From Pseudomonas fluorescens (lineage in GTDB: Bacteria > Pseudomonadota > Gammaproteobacteria > Pseudomonadales > Pseudomonadaceae), in the NCBI RefSeq assembly GCF_003732425.1, contig NZ_MOBX01000016.1:186001-250000 (forward strand): a DNA stretch of 64,000 bases. The letters are read 5' to 3'. The notes beneath the pieces are model-generated. The model was given only the letters and a program-made list of their open reading frames with translations. It was not told the origin of the DNA and did not search any database. The first letter of the stretch is position 1. Each line of letters starts with the position of its first letter. Of the stretch, positions 33,546 to 42,559 are shown one piece after another. Position numbers and translations under genes: made by a program.

Positions 33546-34952
33546 ATGGGCCTGAATAACCAGTGGATGCAACGCGACCTCGCGGTGTTGTGGCATCCCT
33601 GCACCCAGATGAAAGACCACGAACAGCTGCCGCTGATCCCGATCAAGCGCGGTGAAGGCGTCTGGCTTGAAGACTTCGAAGGCAAGCGCTACCTTGACGC
33701 GGTCAGCTCGTGGTGGGTCAACGTATTTGGCCACGCCAACCCGCGCATCAATCAGCGCATCAAGGATCAGGTCGATCAGCTGGAGCACGTGATTCTGGCC
33801 GGTTTCAGCCATCAACCGGTGATCGAGCTGTCCGAACGTCTGGTGAAGATGACCCCGGAAGGCCTGAACCGGGTGTTCTACGCCGATAACGGTTCGTCCT
33901 GCATCGAAGTCGCGCTGAAAATGAGCTTTCACTACTGGCTCAACCGCGGCCAGCCAAACAAAAAGCGCTTCGTCACCCTGACCAACAGCTACCACGGTGA
34001 AACCATGGCAGCGATGGCGGTCGGCGATGTGCCGTTGTTCACCGAGACCTATAAAGCCCTGCTGATGGACACCATCAAGGTGCCGAGCCCGGATTGCTAC
34101 GGGCGTCCCGAAGGCATGAGCTGGGAAGAACATTCACGCAACATGTTCGCCGCCATGGAACAGACCCTGGCCGAGAACCATGACAGCGTCGCGGCAGTGA
34201 TCGTCGAGCCGCTGATTCAAGGCGCCGGCGGCATGCGCATGTATCACCCGGTGTATCTGAAATTGCTGCGCCAGGCCTGTGATCGCTACGGCGTGCACCT
34301 GATCCACGACGAAATCGCCGTCGGCTTCGGCCGCACCGGGACCATGTTTGCCTGCGAGCAGGCCGGCATCCGTCCGGATTTTCTTTGCCTGTCGAAAGCC
34401 CTGACTGGCGGTTACCTGCCGCTGGCGGCGTGCCTGACCACCGACGAGGTCTACAGCGCGTTCTACGACGACTACCCGACCTTGCGCGCGTTCCTGCATT
34501 CGCACAGCTACACCGGCAATCCGCTGGCCTGTGCGGCGGCACTGGCGACCCTGGATATCTTCGAGCAGGACAACGTCATCGAGAACAACAAGGCCCTGGC
34601 CCAGCGCATGGCCTCGGCGACCGCGCATCTGGTGGATCATCCTAACGTCTCGGAAGTGCGCCAGACCGGCATGGTCCTGGCCATCGAGATGGTCAAGGAT
34701 AAAGCCACGAAAGAGGCCTACCCTTGGCAGGAGCGACGCGGTTTGAAGGTGTTCCAGCATGCCCTGGAGCGTGGCGCGTTGCTGCGGCCGCTGGGCAGCG
34801 TGGTGTATTTCCTGCCGCCGTACGTGATCACCCCGGAGCAGATCGACTTCCTCGCCGAAGTCGCCAGCGAAGGCATCGACATTGCCACGCGTGACAGCGT
34901 CAGCGTGGCCGTGCCGAAAGACTTTCATCCCGGCTTCCGCGATCCGGGCTGA
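33546..34952 (+). CDS. bioA: Adenosylmethionine-8-amino-7-oxononanoate aminotransferase
   Basis: This 468-residue PLP enzyme makes 7,8-diaminononanoate in biotin synthesis with SAM as amino donor. Marks are LWHPCTQMKDHE, SSWWVNVFGHANPRIN, NGSSCIEVALKMSFHYW, LIHDEIAVGFGRTGTMFA, and the PLP-Lys in LSKALTGGYLPLA. GAGGAGA lies close upstream of the ATG. It is divergent from the amine oxidase. The other bio genes are not in this window. Confidence 0.96.
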   Translation: MGLNNQWMQRDLAVLWHPCTQMKDHEQLPLIPIKRGEGVWLEDFEGKRYLDAVSSWWVNVFGHANPRINQRIKDQVDQLEHVILAGFSHQPVIELSERLVKMTPEGLNRVFYADNGSSCIEVALKMSFHYWLNRGQPNKKRFVTLTNSYHGETMAAMAVGDVPLFTETYKALLMDTIKVPSPDCYGRPEGMSWEEHSRNMFAAMEQTLAENHDSVAAVIVEPLIQGAGGMRMYHPVYLKLLRQACDRYGVHLIHDEIAVGFGRTGTMFACEQAGIRPDFLCLSKALTGGYLPLAACLTTDEVYSAFYDDYPTLRAFLHSHSYTGNPLACAAALATLDIFEQDNVIENNKALAQRMASATAHLVDHPNVSEVRQTGMVLAIEMVKDKATKEAYPWQERRGLKVFQHALERGALLRPLGSVVYFLPPYVITPEQIDFLAEVASEGIDIATRDSVSVAVPKDFHPGFRDPG

Positions 34953-34975
34953 TTTCTGAGGATTCAGACCAACCC

Positions 34976-35108
34976 TGTGGCGAGGGGATTTATCCCCGTT
35001 CGGCTGCGTAGCAGCCGTAAAATCAGCACATGCAATAGTCCTGACTCACCGCGATTGCAGATTTTGGGGCGGCTTCGCCACCCAACGGGGATAAATCCCC
35101 TCGCCACA
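34976..35108. repeat. REP-like doublet, class 2
   Basis: GTGGCGAGGGGATTTATCCC and mirror GGGATAAATCCCCTCGCCAC with spacer CGGCTGCGTAGCAG. Lies between bioA and rsmE. Confidence 0.85.
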
Positions 35109-35155
35109 AGAGCTCTGCATTGCAGCAACTACGCGCCAATTTTTAGAGACCCGAA

Positions 35156-35875
35156 ATGAGACTGTCCCGCTTCTTTATCGACGCCCCCCTGAGCACCGGC
35201 GAACACGAACTGCCCGAGGCCCAGGCGCATTACATCAGCCGCGTGCTGCGCATGGCCGAGGGCGATGCGGTGCAGTTGTTCGACGGCTCCGGCCATGAGT
35301 TTCGTGGTTCGCTGGTGGAAGTCGGCAAGAAGCGCGTGACCATGCAGATCGACGAACAACTCGCCGGCCAGGTCGAATCGCCGCTGCACATCCACCTCGG
35401 CCAGGGCCTGTCCCGGGGTGAGCGAATGGACTGGGCGATTCAGAAAGCCACTGAGTTGGGCGTAAATGAAATCACCCCGATCTTCAGTGATCGCTGCGAA
35501 GTTCGACTCAAGGACGAACGCGCCGACAAACGCCTGCTGCACTGGCGCCAAGTGGCAATCAGCGCCTGTGAGCAGTGCGGGCGCTCGCGGGTGCCGGTGA
35601 TTCATCCGCCGGTGTTGTTGGCGGACTGGATCAAGCAGACCGAAGCTGAGTTGAAACTGGTGCTGCACCCGGTGGCGGAGCCGTTGGTGAGTCACGCCAA
35701 ACCGACGACGCTGGCGTTTCTGATCGGGCCTGAAGGCGGTTTGACGGATGCTGAAGTCGAGCAGGCCAAAGGCAACGGTTTTCACGCCGCCCGCCTCGGC
35801 CCGCGCGTGCTGCGCACCGAGACCGCGCCGGTGGTTGCACTGGCGGTAGCCCAACAACTTTGGGGTGACTTCTAA
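35156..35875 (+). CDS. rsmE: 16S rRNA (uracil-1498-N3)-methyltransferase
   Basis: This 239-residue SPOUT-class protein methylates U1498 of 16S rRNA using SAM. An N-terminal PUA-like part (SRFFIDAPLSTGEHELPEAQ, then HYISRVLRMAEGDAVQLFDG) is followed by the trefoil-knot region with IGPEGGLTDAEVEQA and RLGPRVLRTETAPVVAL. Both are diagnostic. It follows bioA across a REP doublet. Confidence 0.95.
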   Translation: MRLSRFFIDAPLSTGEHELPEAQAHYISRVLRMAEGDAVQLFDGSGHEFRGSLVEVGKKRVTMQIDEQLAGQVESPLHIHLGQGLSRGERMDWAIQKATELGVNEITPIFSDRCEVRLKDERADKRLLHWRQVAISACEQCGRSRVPVIHPPVLLADWIKQTEAELKLVLHPVAEPLVSHAKPTTLAFLIGPEGGLTDAEVEQAKGNGFHAARLGPRVLRTETAPVVALAVAQQLWGDF

Positions 35876-35880
35876 GGCCC

Positions 35881-35906
35881 CATCGCTGGCAAGCCAGCTC
35901 CCACAA
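35881..35906. repeat. Solitary REP-like half-unit
   Basis: ATCGCTGGCAAGCCAGCTCC followed by CACAAG is a short palindromic unit directly after the rsmE stop, 45 nt before the class 3 doublet. It recalls a further Pseudomonas repeat class. Confidence 0.5.
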
Positions 35907-35950
35907 GAGATCCTGAGTTCGCACAAATTTTGTGTTCACTGGATATCTAC

Positions 35951-36040
35951 TGTGGGAGCGAGCCTGCTCGCGAAAGCGGTGTATCAGCCAACATCAGCAT
36001 CAACTGTACTGACGCCTTCGCGAGCAGGCTCGCTCCCACA
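35951..36040. repeat. REP-like doublet, class 3
   Basis: GTGGGAGCGAGCCTGCTCGC and mirror GCGAGCAGGCTCGCTCCCAC. It lies between the convergent rsmE and hemolysin III family genes. Confidence 0.85.
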
Positions 36041-36061
36041 GGGGAATGTGGATGATTCGGT

Positions 36062-36679
36062 TTAGAGGACGTAAAACATAATCGCCACAAAGTGCAGCAA
36101 ACTCCCGGCAATCACGAACAAATGCCAAATCCCGTGGGCATGCCGCAACCGGTGATCCAGGGCAAAAAAGATAATCCCCACGGTGTACAAAACCCCGCCC
36201 GTGGCCAGCCAGGCGAAACCGGTGGTGCCCAGCGCCGCCAGTAACGGCTTGACCGCCACCAGCACAATCCAGCCCATCACCGCGTAAATCACGATCGACA
36301 GAATCCGTGCTTCCGAACGCGGTTTGATCTCCTGCAAAATGCCGATCAGCGCCAGCCCCCAGACAATCCCGAACAACGTCCAGCCCCACGGCCCGCGCAG
36401 GGTCACCAGACAGAACGGCGTGTAGCTGCCGGCAATCAGCAGGTAGATCGAAAAGTGATCGACCTTCTTCATGATCGCTTTCTTGCGCCCGCGCACGCTG
36501 TGGTACACGGTCGAGGCGCTGTAGAGCACCAGCAAGGTAAACGCGTAGATCGCCACGCTGACAATTTTCCACGGACTGCCGTCCAGGCAGGCAATCACCA
36601 ACATCCAGACGCCGCCGACAAAAGCCGCCACTGCCCCGACCAGATGGGTCCAGGCGTTCAATCGTTCTCCGTGATACAT
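36062..36679 (-). CDS. Hemolysin III family membrane protein (TrhA/YqfA-like)
   Basis: This 205-residue protein of the PAQR/HlyIII superfamily has seven predicted helices. Diagnostic stretches are ERLNAWTHLVGAVAAF at the start, the VDHFSIYLLIAGSYTPFCL centre, and ALDHRLRHAHGIWHLFVIAG at the end, carrying the conserved histidines. In bacteria such proteins affect membrane lipid homeostasis rather than hemolysis. It stands alone between two REP doublets. Confidence 0.9.
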   Translation of the reverse strand: MYHGERLNAWTHLVGAVAAFVGGVWMLVIACLDGSPWKIVSVAIYAFTLLVLYSASTVYHSVRGRKKAIMKKVDHFSIYLLIAGSYTPFCLVTLRGPWGWTLFGIVWGLALIGILQEIKPRSEARILSIVIYAVMGWIVLVAVKPLLAALGTTGFAWLATGGVLYTVGIIFFALDHRLRHAHGIWHLFVIAGSLLHFVAIMFYVL

Positions 36680-36742
36680 GTATTGCTCACCTCACATTCG
36701 TTACCGCAGCGCGCAAGGCTCGGGCCTTGAGCGTAAAAGCGC

Positions 36743-36826
36743 AATCAAAAGATCGCAGCCTTCGGCAGCTCCAACCTTCGAACGCATTCCAATGTAGGAG
36801 CTGCCGAAGGCTGCGATCTTTTGATC
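36743..36826. repeat. REP-like doublet, class 4
   Basis: AATCAAAAGATCGCAGCCTT with GGCAGCTCC, mirrored by TGTAGGAGCTGCCGAAGGCT then GCGATCTTTTGAT. It ends 40 nt before mdcR and may overlap the mdcR promoter region. Confidence 0.82.
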
Positions 36827-36866
36827 TTCAAGGCACAATCGACGCATTCTAAAAAGAGTCCGCGCC

Positions 36867-37781
36867 ATGCTGATCGACGAAGAGTTGACCCTGAAAAAAC
36901 TCGAGGTGTTCCTCGCCTTCATGCGCACCGGCAACCTCGCCCGCGCCGCTGCCGAGTTGCAGACCAGCAACGTCAGCGTGCACCGCGCCATTCACTCGCT
37001 GGAAAGCGCCCTGCGCTGCCCGCTGTTCAAACACGAAGGGCGCAACCTGACGCCGCTGGAAAGCGCTTACGTGCTCGAAGAACGCGCACAGAAGTTGATC
37101 AACGACGTCGTCGAAAGCGTGCGCCTGACCCGCGAAGCCGCCGGGTTCTCGGCTGAACGCTTCAAACTCGGCTCGCTGTATTCGCTGACGGTGAAAACCG
37201 TACCGCAACTGATCATGGGCCTGAAAATCCGCCGCAGCGAACTCAACATTGATCTGATCCTCGGCTCGAACATCGACCTGCTCTACAAGCTGAAAAACAT
37301 GGAAGTCGACGCGATTCTGGTGTCGCTGGACGACAGCATCAACGACCCGGATTGCGAGCAGATTGCGCTGTTCTCCGACGACATCTTCCTCGCCACGCCG
37401 GCGGATTCAAAATTCGCGCAACGCAGCGAAGTCGATCTGGCCGAGGTTCGTGATGAAACCTTTATTACCTTGACCCAGGGCTTTGCCACCCATCAGGACG
37501 GCAACCGGGTATTCAAGCAGGCGGGGTTCGAACCGAAGGTGGCGATGCAGGTGAATGACATTTTCACGCTGTTGAGTATGGTCAGCTCGGGGGTGGGTTA
37601 TGCGTTGCTGCCAGGCAGGATTGCGGCGGTGTATGAGAATCGGGTCAAGCTGATTCCGTTGCAGGAGAAGTACCGGTTGCAGCAGCACATTGGGGTGGTG
37701 TTTTTGAAGGCCAAGGAGCGGGATCCGAATTTGCTGGCGTTGCTGGCGGAGTGTCGGATGTATGCGAATCGGCAAGCCTGA
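36867..37781 (+). CDS. mdcR: LysR-family regulator of malonate use
   Basis: This 304-residue LysR protein opens TLKKLEVFLAFMRTGNLARA, with HTH region AAELQTSNVSVHRAIHSLE, followed by a ligand-binding domain with LGSLYSLTVKTVPQL and VSSGVGYALLPGRI. The N-terminus and position are as in MdcR, activator of malonate decarboxylase genes. Unusually it lies at the far, downstream end of the operon and is convergent with madM, over 7 kb from the mdcA promoter. AGAG stands 9 nt before the ATG. Confidence 0.85.
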   Translation: MLIDEELTLKKLEVFLAFMRTGNLARAAAELQTSNVSVHRAIHSLESALRCPLFKHEGRNLTPLESAYVLEERAQKLINDVVESVRLTREAAGFSAERFKLGSLYSLTVKTVPQLIMGLKIRRSELNIDLILGSNIDLLYKLKNMEVDAILVSLDDSINDPDCEQIALFSDDIFLATPADSKFAQRSEVDLAEVRDETFITLTQGFATHQDGNRVFKQAGFEPKVAMQVNDIFTLLSMVSSGVGYALLPGRIAAVYENRVKLIPLQEKYRLQQHIGVVFLKAKERDPNLLALLAECRMYANRQA

Positions 37782-37796
37782 TACCGAGTTGTCCCC

Positions 37797-37862
37797 TTCG
37801 CGAGCAGGCTCGCTCCCACAGGAAAATGCATTCCAAATGTGGGAGCGAGCCTGCTCGCGAAA
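37797..37862. repeat. REP-like doublet, class 3, outward orientation
   Basis: CTTCGCGAGCAGGCTCGCTC comes first and TGTGGGAGCGAGCCTGCTCG second, the reverse order of most doublets here. It lies between the convergent mdcR and madM stops. Confidence 0.85.
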
Positions 37863-37874
37863 ACGTCAGCCCGG

Positions 37875-38639
37875 TCAGCCCATCAAGCCACGCATCAGCA
37901 AAAACAACAGCGAAGGCCCAAGCAGGCAGCCCAGCGCGGTGTAGAACGCCGCAGTCAGGCAACCATACGGCACCAGCTTCGGATCGGTCGCCGCCAACCC
38001 GCCGGCCACGCCGCTGGACGTGCCCATCAAGCCGCCGAAAATCACTGCACTGCGCGGATTGTTCAGGCCAATCATCGGCGCCACGAACGGCGTCATCACC
38101 ATCACCAGAATCGCCTTGATCAGCCCCGCCGCAATCGACAGCGCCATCACCTCGGAACTGGCGCCAATCGCCGCGCCGGTCACCGGGCCGACGATGTAGG
38201 TCACCGCGCCAGCACCAATAGTGGTCAGGCTCACGGCATCGGTGTAACCGAACGCCATCGCCACGCCAACCCCTGCCACGAAAGATGTTCCTACACCGAC
38301 AAACAGCGCCAGTACCCCGACGAACCCTGCACGTTTCAGCTCATCGACACTCACGCCGAAGGCCGTGGCGACAATCGCGAAATCGCGCAGCATCGCGCCA
38401 CCCAACAGACCGATACCCGACAACAACGGAATATCCACCACGCCTTTCTGCCCACCGGTCAGTGCCCCGCCGACATACGACAGCACCAGCCCCAGCAGAA
38501 TGGCGATGGCCGAGCCGTGCAAACGGCCCTTGGTGAAGGTGTTGGACATCCAGTAGGAGACCCACATGGTCAGCCCGACAATCAGAAACCCGCTGATCAA
38601 ACCGTAGCCGGTGATCACTTTCATCATCGATTCGTACAT
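37875..38639 (-). CDS. madM: Malonate transporter, MadM subunit
   Basis: This 254-residue protein has multiple hydrophobic helices: SMMKVITGYGLISGFLIVGL at the start, SAIAILLGLVLSYVGGALTGG, and GLMGTSSGVAGGLAATDPKL near the end. It pairs with MadL as the two-part malonate-sodium symporter. The start is 5 nt beyond the madL stop. The last gene of the mdc-mad operon, it is followed by a REP doublet and the convergent mdcR. Confidence 0.93.
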   Translation of the reverse strand: MYESMMKVITGYGLISGFLIVGLTMWVSYWMSNTFTKGRLHGSAIAILLGLVLSYVGGALTGGQKGVVDIPLLSGIGLLGGAMLRDFAIVATAFGVSVDELKRAGFVGVLALFVGVGTSFVAGVGVAMAFGYTDAVSLTTIGAGAVTYIVGPVTGAAIGASSEVMALSIAAGLIKAILVMVMTPFVAPMIGLNNPRSAVIFGGLMGTSSGVAGGLAATDPKLVPYGCLTAAFYTALGCLLGPSLLFLLMRGLMG

Positions 38640-38644
38640 GGCGA

Positions 38645-39037
38645 TTACCCCGCAGTCTTGGCTGGAGCAATCGGGGTCTGCTCCTTGTTACCCATGCGCG
38701 TCAGCACGGGCACCAGGGCAAAAGCGATCACCACTGCGAGGGTGCCGGCGAGAATCGCCATCGGCCCGCCCTTCAACGCGCCATAGACGTTTTGCTGCGC
38801 GGCCATGGCGACCACGATCGGAATGTAGATGGCGCTCCAGAACTCGACGCCCTGCTCAGTCTTGCCCTTGAGCCAGCCGCTTTTGTTCAGATAACTGCCG
38901 AGGCCGATCAACAGCAGCATCGCAATGCCGACGCCGCCGACGTTGGCCGGGACGCCGATCAGCTTGCCGAGCAGTTCACCGACCCAGATACCCACCAGCG
39001 TACAAAAGGCGAGAAACGCCACACCGTAAATAATCAT
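38645..39037 (-). CDS. madL: Malonate transporter, MadL subunit
   Basis: This 130-residue membrane protein starts MIIYGVAFLAFCTLVGIWVG and has the MadL stretches LIGVPANVGGVGIAMLLLIG and EFWSAIYIPIVVAMAAQQNV. A charged tail ends the chain. The ATG at 39037 has GAGGA 8 nt upstream. It follows mdcH after a 65-nt gap and leads into madM. Confidence 0.93.
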   Translation of the reverse strand: MIIYGVAFLAFCTLVGIWVGELLGKLIGVPANVGGVGIAMLLLIGLGSYLNKSGWLKGKTEQGVEFWSAIYIPIVVAMAAQQNVYGALKGGPMAILAGTLAVVIAFALVPVLTRMGNKEQTPIAPAKTAG

Positions 39038-39102
39038 TGTTGTAGTCCTCAAAGTGCATCGTCGAATGTTGTTTTTGTTGTTCGAAGCTTGAGTCGGCGG
39101 TT

Positions 39103-40023
39103 TTAGAGTTGGCGGCCACCCTCCTCTCGCAATAGCGCCTGCAAGGTGTCGAGACGAGCACTGTCGAAGGCAGTGACGGTGCCCTGCTCGAACACCCGGC
39201 GCGCCAGCCCGGTCAGCACCGCACCGGGCGGCAGTTCGATCTGTAACCGTACGCCGCGCTCGTAGGCGCTTTGCACGGTGCCGCGCCAATCCACCACGCG
39301 GCACATGTTGAAGGCGAGGTCGTCGCGCAGCGCTTCTACTTTGGTCACAGGGCGCGCGCGACTGCCGCTCAGGTAAGCGATTTTCGGCGTTTTCAGTTCA
39401 ACCATGGCGAAAGCTTCGGCAAGGGTTTGCGCCGGTTCGTCCAGCAGCGGACAGTGCGACGGCACACTCACCGCCAAACGTTTTGCCAGACCGGCGCCAC
39501 GACTGCGCGCCAGTTCAGCCACCGCTTGCATGGCCTCGTCACTGCCGGCAATCACCACCTGATTGTCGGCATTGATGTTGGCCAGATACACCGGCGAATC
39601 CTTGCTGTGCACTTGCGCCAGCAGCGTTTCGACTGTGGATAACTGCAGACCGATAATCGCGGTCATGCCGTAGCCTTGTGGATAAGCCTGCTGCATCAAC
39701 TCACCGCGCAGGCTGACCAGATGCAGCGCATCGCTGAAGCTCAATGCACCCGCAACCACCGCTGCCGGATAAGCGCCGATGGACAGGCCCGCGACGTAAT
39801 CCGCCATGAGTCCGTCGTGCAATAACTGACGCGATGCTGAAACGCCGGCGATCAGCAGGCACAGCTGAACCGCCCTTGTCGTGCGCAACGCTTCGCTGGA
39901 ATCGAGCAGCGAAACATCTTCGCCGAGCACATCGCTGGCCTCGGTCAACGTTTCCCGGGGCAAGCGCTGGAGCATGCCCGCTTGCTGCGCACCCTGGCCG
40001 GGGAACACCAGCAGACTGCTCAC
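39103..40023 (-). CDS. mdcH: Malonate decarboxylase, epsilon subunit (malonyl transacylase)
   Basis: This 306-residue protein has FabD-like fold and loads malonyl onto MdcC. Marks: LLVFPGQGAQQAGML at the start and the nucleophilic elbow GLSIGAYPAAVVAG with Ser. Starts at GTG 40023 with GGAG 8 nt upstream, sharing the tetranucleotide GTGA with the mdcG stop. It needs MdcB/MdcG-made cofactor on MdcC. Confidence 0.93.
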   Translation of the reverse strand: MSSLLVFPGQGAQQAGMLQRLPRETLTEASDVLGEDVSLLDSSEALRTTRAVQLCLLIAGVSASRQLLHDGLMADYVAGLSIGAYPAAVVAGALSFSDALHLVSLRGELMQQAYPQGYGMTAIIGLQLSTVETLLAQVHSKDSPVYLANINADNQVVIAGSDEAMQAVAELARSRGAGLAKRLAVSVPSHCPLLDEPAQTLAEAFAMVELKTPKIAYLSGSRARPVTKVEALRDDLAFNMCRVVDWRGTVQSAYERGVRLQIELPPGAVLTGLARRVFEQGTVTAFDSARLDTLQALLREEGGRQL

Positions 40024-40640
40024 GCTGCCTGCTCCTGCGGGTTCCACGGGTCAGCCACCAAACAGGCCTGATACTCGTTTTTCAGCAGCACTCGCGCCGA
40101 ACCACCGGCCCATTCACGCAACGCCACAGCACCGAACGGCGTCTGCAATTGCAGGTCGACCCGGCACGCGGCTTGATCGAAAAGCTCAACCAGTTTGCGT
40201 GCCTGATTACGCGTGATCAGTTGCGGTGTCCGCAGAATCAGATCGAGGTCACTGGCCGCGTGCATCGCGATAAAACCACTGGCCAATTCAAACCCGACAC
40301 TGCCGCTGACACCCCAGATCCAACCGCAATCGTCGAGCATCGGCCGCAATTGTTTGAGTGCCTGCATGACCGGCAGATCGCGCTCGCACTCAACATGACA
40401 AAGCGCTTCGGGACTGACCCGACAGGCAATCGAATCGACCGCCATAAACGCCGCCAGCCGCTGTTCGCGCAATACACCGCGCACGCCGACCGCGACGAAA
40501 CCGTCAGCACTCAACGCCCGCCGTACCACCACCGGTTGCCCGGCGGCCAGCGACTCGACTGCCCACAACGGCGCATCCGCCGGCAACTGCGCCGGGCTCA
40601 TGCCCCAGAGCAAGTCGTGGGCCAGAGGCGTGTTCACCAC
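40020..40640 (-). CDS. mdcG: Phosphoribosyl-dephospho-CoA transferase
   Basis: This 206-residue protein attaches the 2'-(5''-phosphoribosyl)-3'-dephospho-CoA group to MdcC. Family stretches are AHDLLWGMSPAQLP at the N-terminus and SDLDLILRTPQ with the nucleotidyltransferase acidic pair. Start at GTG, overlapping the mdcE stop by 7 nt; two in-frame GTG codons are adjacent, so the exact start is uncertain by one codon. Confidence 0.9.
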   Translation of the reverse strand: MVNTPLAHDLLWGMSPAQLPADAPLWAVESLAAGQPVVVRRALSADGFVAVGVRGVLREQRLAAFMAVDSIACRVSPEALCHVECERDLPVMQALKQLRPMLDDCGWIWGVSGSVGFELASGFIAMHAASDLDLILRTPQLITRNQARKLVELFDQAACRVDLQLQTPFGAVALREWAGGSARVLLKNEYQACLVADPWNPQEQAA

Positions 40641-41419
40641 TGTGCCCTCAGCAGTTCGCGAACCTTGCTGGAGGCCGCACGGTTTTTCGCGCCGAGGCGA
40701 TTGCTCAAGTCAGTGCTGGAGATATCGCTGATGGCCTGTTTCAGGCATTCGTTCACCCGTGCCAGATCCTCTACGGTCGGCTGTTCAATCTGCTGCACCG
40801 ACAGGGTTTCCCAGAGCAATCCGAGGCTGGCGTAGCTGTCGATGTCATACGCCATCGGCGGCACACTGGCGGCCAGCGCTTCCAGCTCTTCAACACTGCG
40901 CAAGGTCACCCGCGCCGCCGACGCCTTGCCCATTGCATGCACCATCACGCCCGGATCGCGCAGCGCAATCAAACGATTGGCCTGATAACCATGAGCGAGA
41001 AACGCCCCGGACATGGCTTTGCCCACCAGCAGCGCAATCACCGGGTGCCCGGCCAGCCGTGCGCGGGCATAACTGTCTGCCGCACCGGCCAACGCCTGAT
41101 GAATGCCGAGCGCTTCTTCGCGCCGACCATAAGCCTGGCTCGGTACATCGACGATGGCGATGATCGGACGCTTCTGCGCTTTATCACGATCAGCACTGAT
41201 CGCGTCATCCACAGCCTTGGCCAGACCCCAGCCTTCGAGCAAACCGACTTCGCCGTTGCGCGCACGCGGGAAACGACTGTCCGGGTCAGCGACCACAGCG
41301 ATAAAGCGGCCCAGCTCACCGTCGGCCACCTTCAACGATGGCGGCAACCCTCCGATGTTTTTAGCGCCCGCGCTCAAGGCGTTAAACCAGTTCAAACCGC
41401 GCAGTGAGTAACCGCTCAT
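40634..41419 (-). CDS. mdcE: Malonate decarboxylase, gamma subunit
   Basis: This 261-residue protein has the crotonase-like carboxyltransferase fold and works with MdcD to decarboxylate malonyl-ACP. Visible are YSLRGLNWFNALSAGA, IAVVADPDSRFPRA and HPVIALLVGKAMSGAFLAHG, the oxyanion-hole-like region. The start ATG overlaps the mdcD stop by 4 nt. Confidence 0.92.
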   Translation of the reverse strand: MSGYSLRGLNWFNALSAGAKNIGGLPPSLKVADGELGRFIAVVADPDSRFPRARNGEVGLLEGWGLAKAVDDAISADRDKAQKRPIIAIVDVPSQAYGRREEALGIHQALAGAADSYARARLAGHPVIALLVGKAMSGAFLAHGYQANRLIALRDPGVMVHAMGKASAARVTLRSVEELEALAASVPPMAYDIDSYASLGLLWETLSVQQIEQPTVEDLARVNECLKQAISDISSTDLSNRLGAKNRAASSKVRELLRAQW

Positions 41420-42267
41420 GAGCGCTCTCCTTGATACAGATCGCGAACCACCGACGGTTCGATTTGCGGGTCAGTGTTCAGACTGCTCAGGCGTTGCAGA
41501 AACCACTCGGCGCGCTGGCTACGCGGTTGCGCCGGCAAACCTTGCTGGAGCAATTCGCCGACCTGCTGACGAATCTTCGCCACGTCATCGGCGACATAAC
41601 GATCCACCAGACCACTGGCGAAACGCTGTTCGCCACCGGTCAGGCTCCAAATGAAGGGCCGGTCGCGGGAGTCGTATTCTTCGATCCCTGCCTCTTGCTC
41701 GATCACTTGCGGGCCGTTCAGTCCGAGGCGTGCTTCCTGGGTCACCAGCAAATAGCTGCACAGTGCCGCCGCAATCGACATACCGCCAAAGCAACCGACA
41801 CTGCCGGCGACCACGCCAACCACCGGTTGGTACTGCTGCAGATCGACAATCGCCGCGTGAATATCGGCAATCGCCGCCAGCCCGAGATTGGCTTCCTGCA
41901 AACGCACACCACCGGTTTCCAGCAGCAACACCGCGCGCGTCGGGATGCCTTTACGGTTGTCTTCAGCCGCCAGCTCCAACGCGCCAGCAATCTTCGCCCC
42001 GCCGACTTCGCCGAGGCTGCCGCCCTGAAATGCACCTTCAATCGCGGCGATGACCACCGGTAAACCGTCGAGGCTGCCCTTGGCGATCACCACGCCGTCA
42101 TCGGCCTGCGGCACCACGCCCTGGCGTTCAAGCCACGGCGACATCACCCGTTGAAACGGATCGAGCAATTCGCGAAAGCTGCCGGCGTCGAGCAAGGCTT
42201 TCGCCCGTTGCCGCGCGCCGAGTTCGACGAAGCTGTGTTTGTTGAGCAACGCTGCGCTGTCAGTCAT
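41416..42267 (-). CDS. mdcD: Malonate decarboxylase, beta subunit
   Basis: This 283-residue carboxyltransferase-type subunit pairs with MdcE. Stretches include KHSFVELGARQRAKALLDAG, GVVIAKGSLDGLPVVI, AIEGAFQGGSLGEVGGAKIA and LLLETGGVRLQEANLGL. The ATG at 42267 overlaps the mdcC end by 8 nt; longer in-frame starts inside mdcC were rejected. Confidence 0.93.
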   Translation of the reverse strand: MTDSAALLNKHSFVELGARQRAKALLDAGSFRELLDPFQRVMSPWLERQGVVPQADDGVVIAKGSLDGLPVVIAAIEGAFQGGSLGEVGGAKIAGALELAAEDNRKGIPTRAVLLLETGGVRLQEANLGLAAIADIHAAIVDLQQYQPVVGVVAGSVGCFGGMSIAAALCSYLLVTQEARLGLNGPQVIEQEAGIEEYDSRDRPFIWSLTGGEQRFASGLVDRYVADDVAKIRQQVGELLQQGLPAQPRSQRAEWFLQRLSSLNTDPQIEPSVVRDLYQGERS

Positions 42268-42559
42268 GGCCGATCTCCTCGAAACCTTGTTCCAGACGCA
42301 AGCGCACCACCCCCGGCGTCGCGCCGAAATCGTGGATATCGATGGCCATGGCCGGCGGCGTGGTGCCGTCGAACATCCGCGCAAACAGGTGCTGCCAGCG
42401 CAGTTGCGCGCCGTTGACCGAGGTCTGCACATTGATCGTCAGCTTGCCGGCCAGACCCGGTTCGATCAGTACTTCCAGATCCCCCGAACCGACACAACCG
42501 ACCAGCGCACGCCCGCGTGGCGGCTGCCCGGCGGGGAATTCAAACGATAGGGTTTCCAT
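42260..42559 (-). CDS. mdcC: Malonate decarboxylase acyl-carrier subunit (delta)
   Basis: This 99-residue carrier protein bears the phosphoribosyl-dephospho-CoA group on Ser25, in the stretch GCVGSGDLEVLIEP, and shuttles acetyl and malonyl. Its start shares one base with the mdcB stop (TGATG). Length and Ser position match the family exactly. Confidence 0.93.
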   Translation of the reverse strand: METLSFEFPAGQPPRGRALVGCVGSGDLEVLIEPGLAGKLTINVQTSVNGAQLRWQHLFARMFDGTTPPAMAIDIHDFGATPGVVRLRLEQGFEEIGHD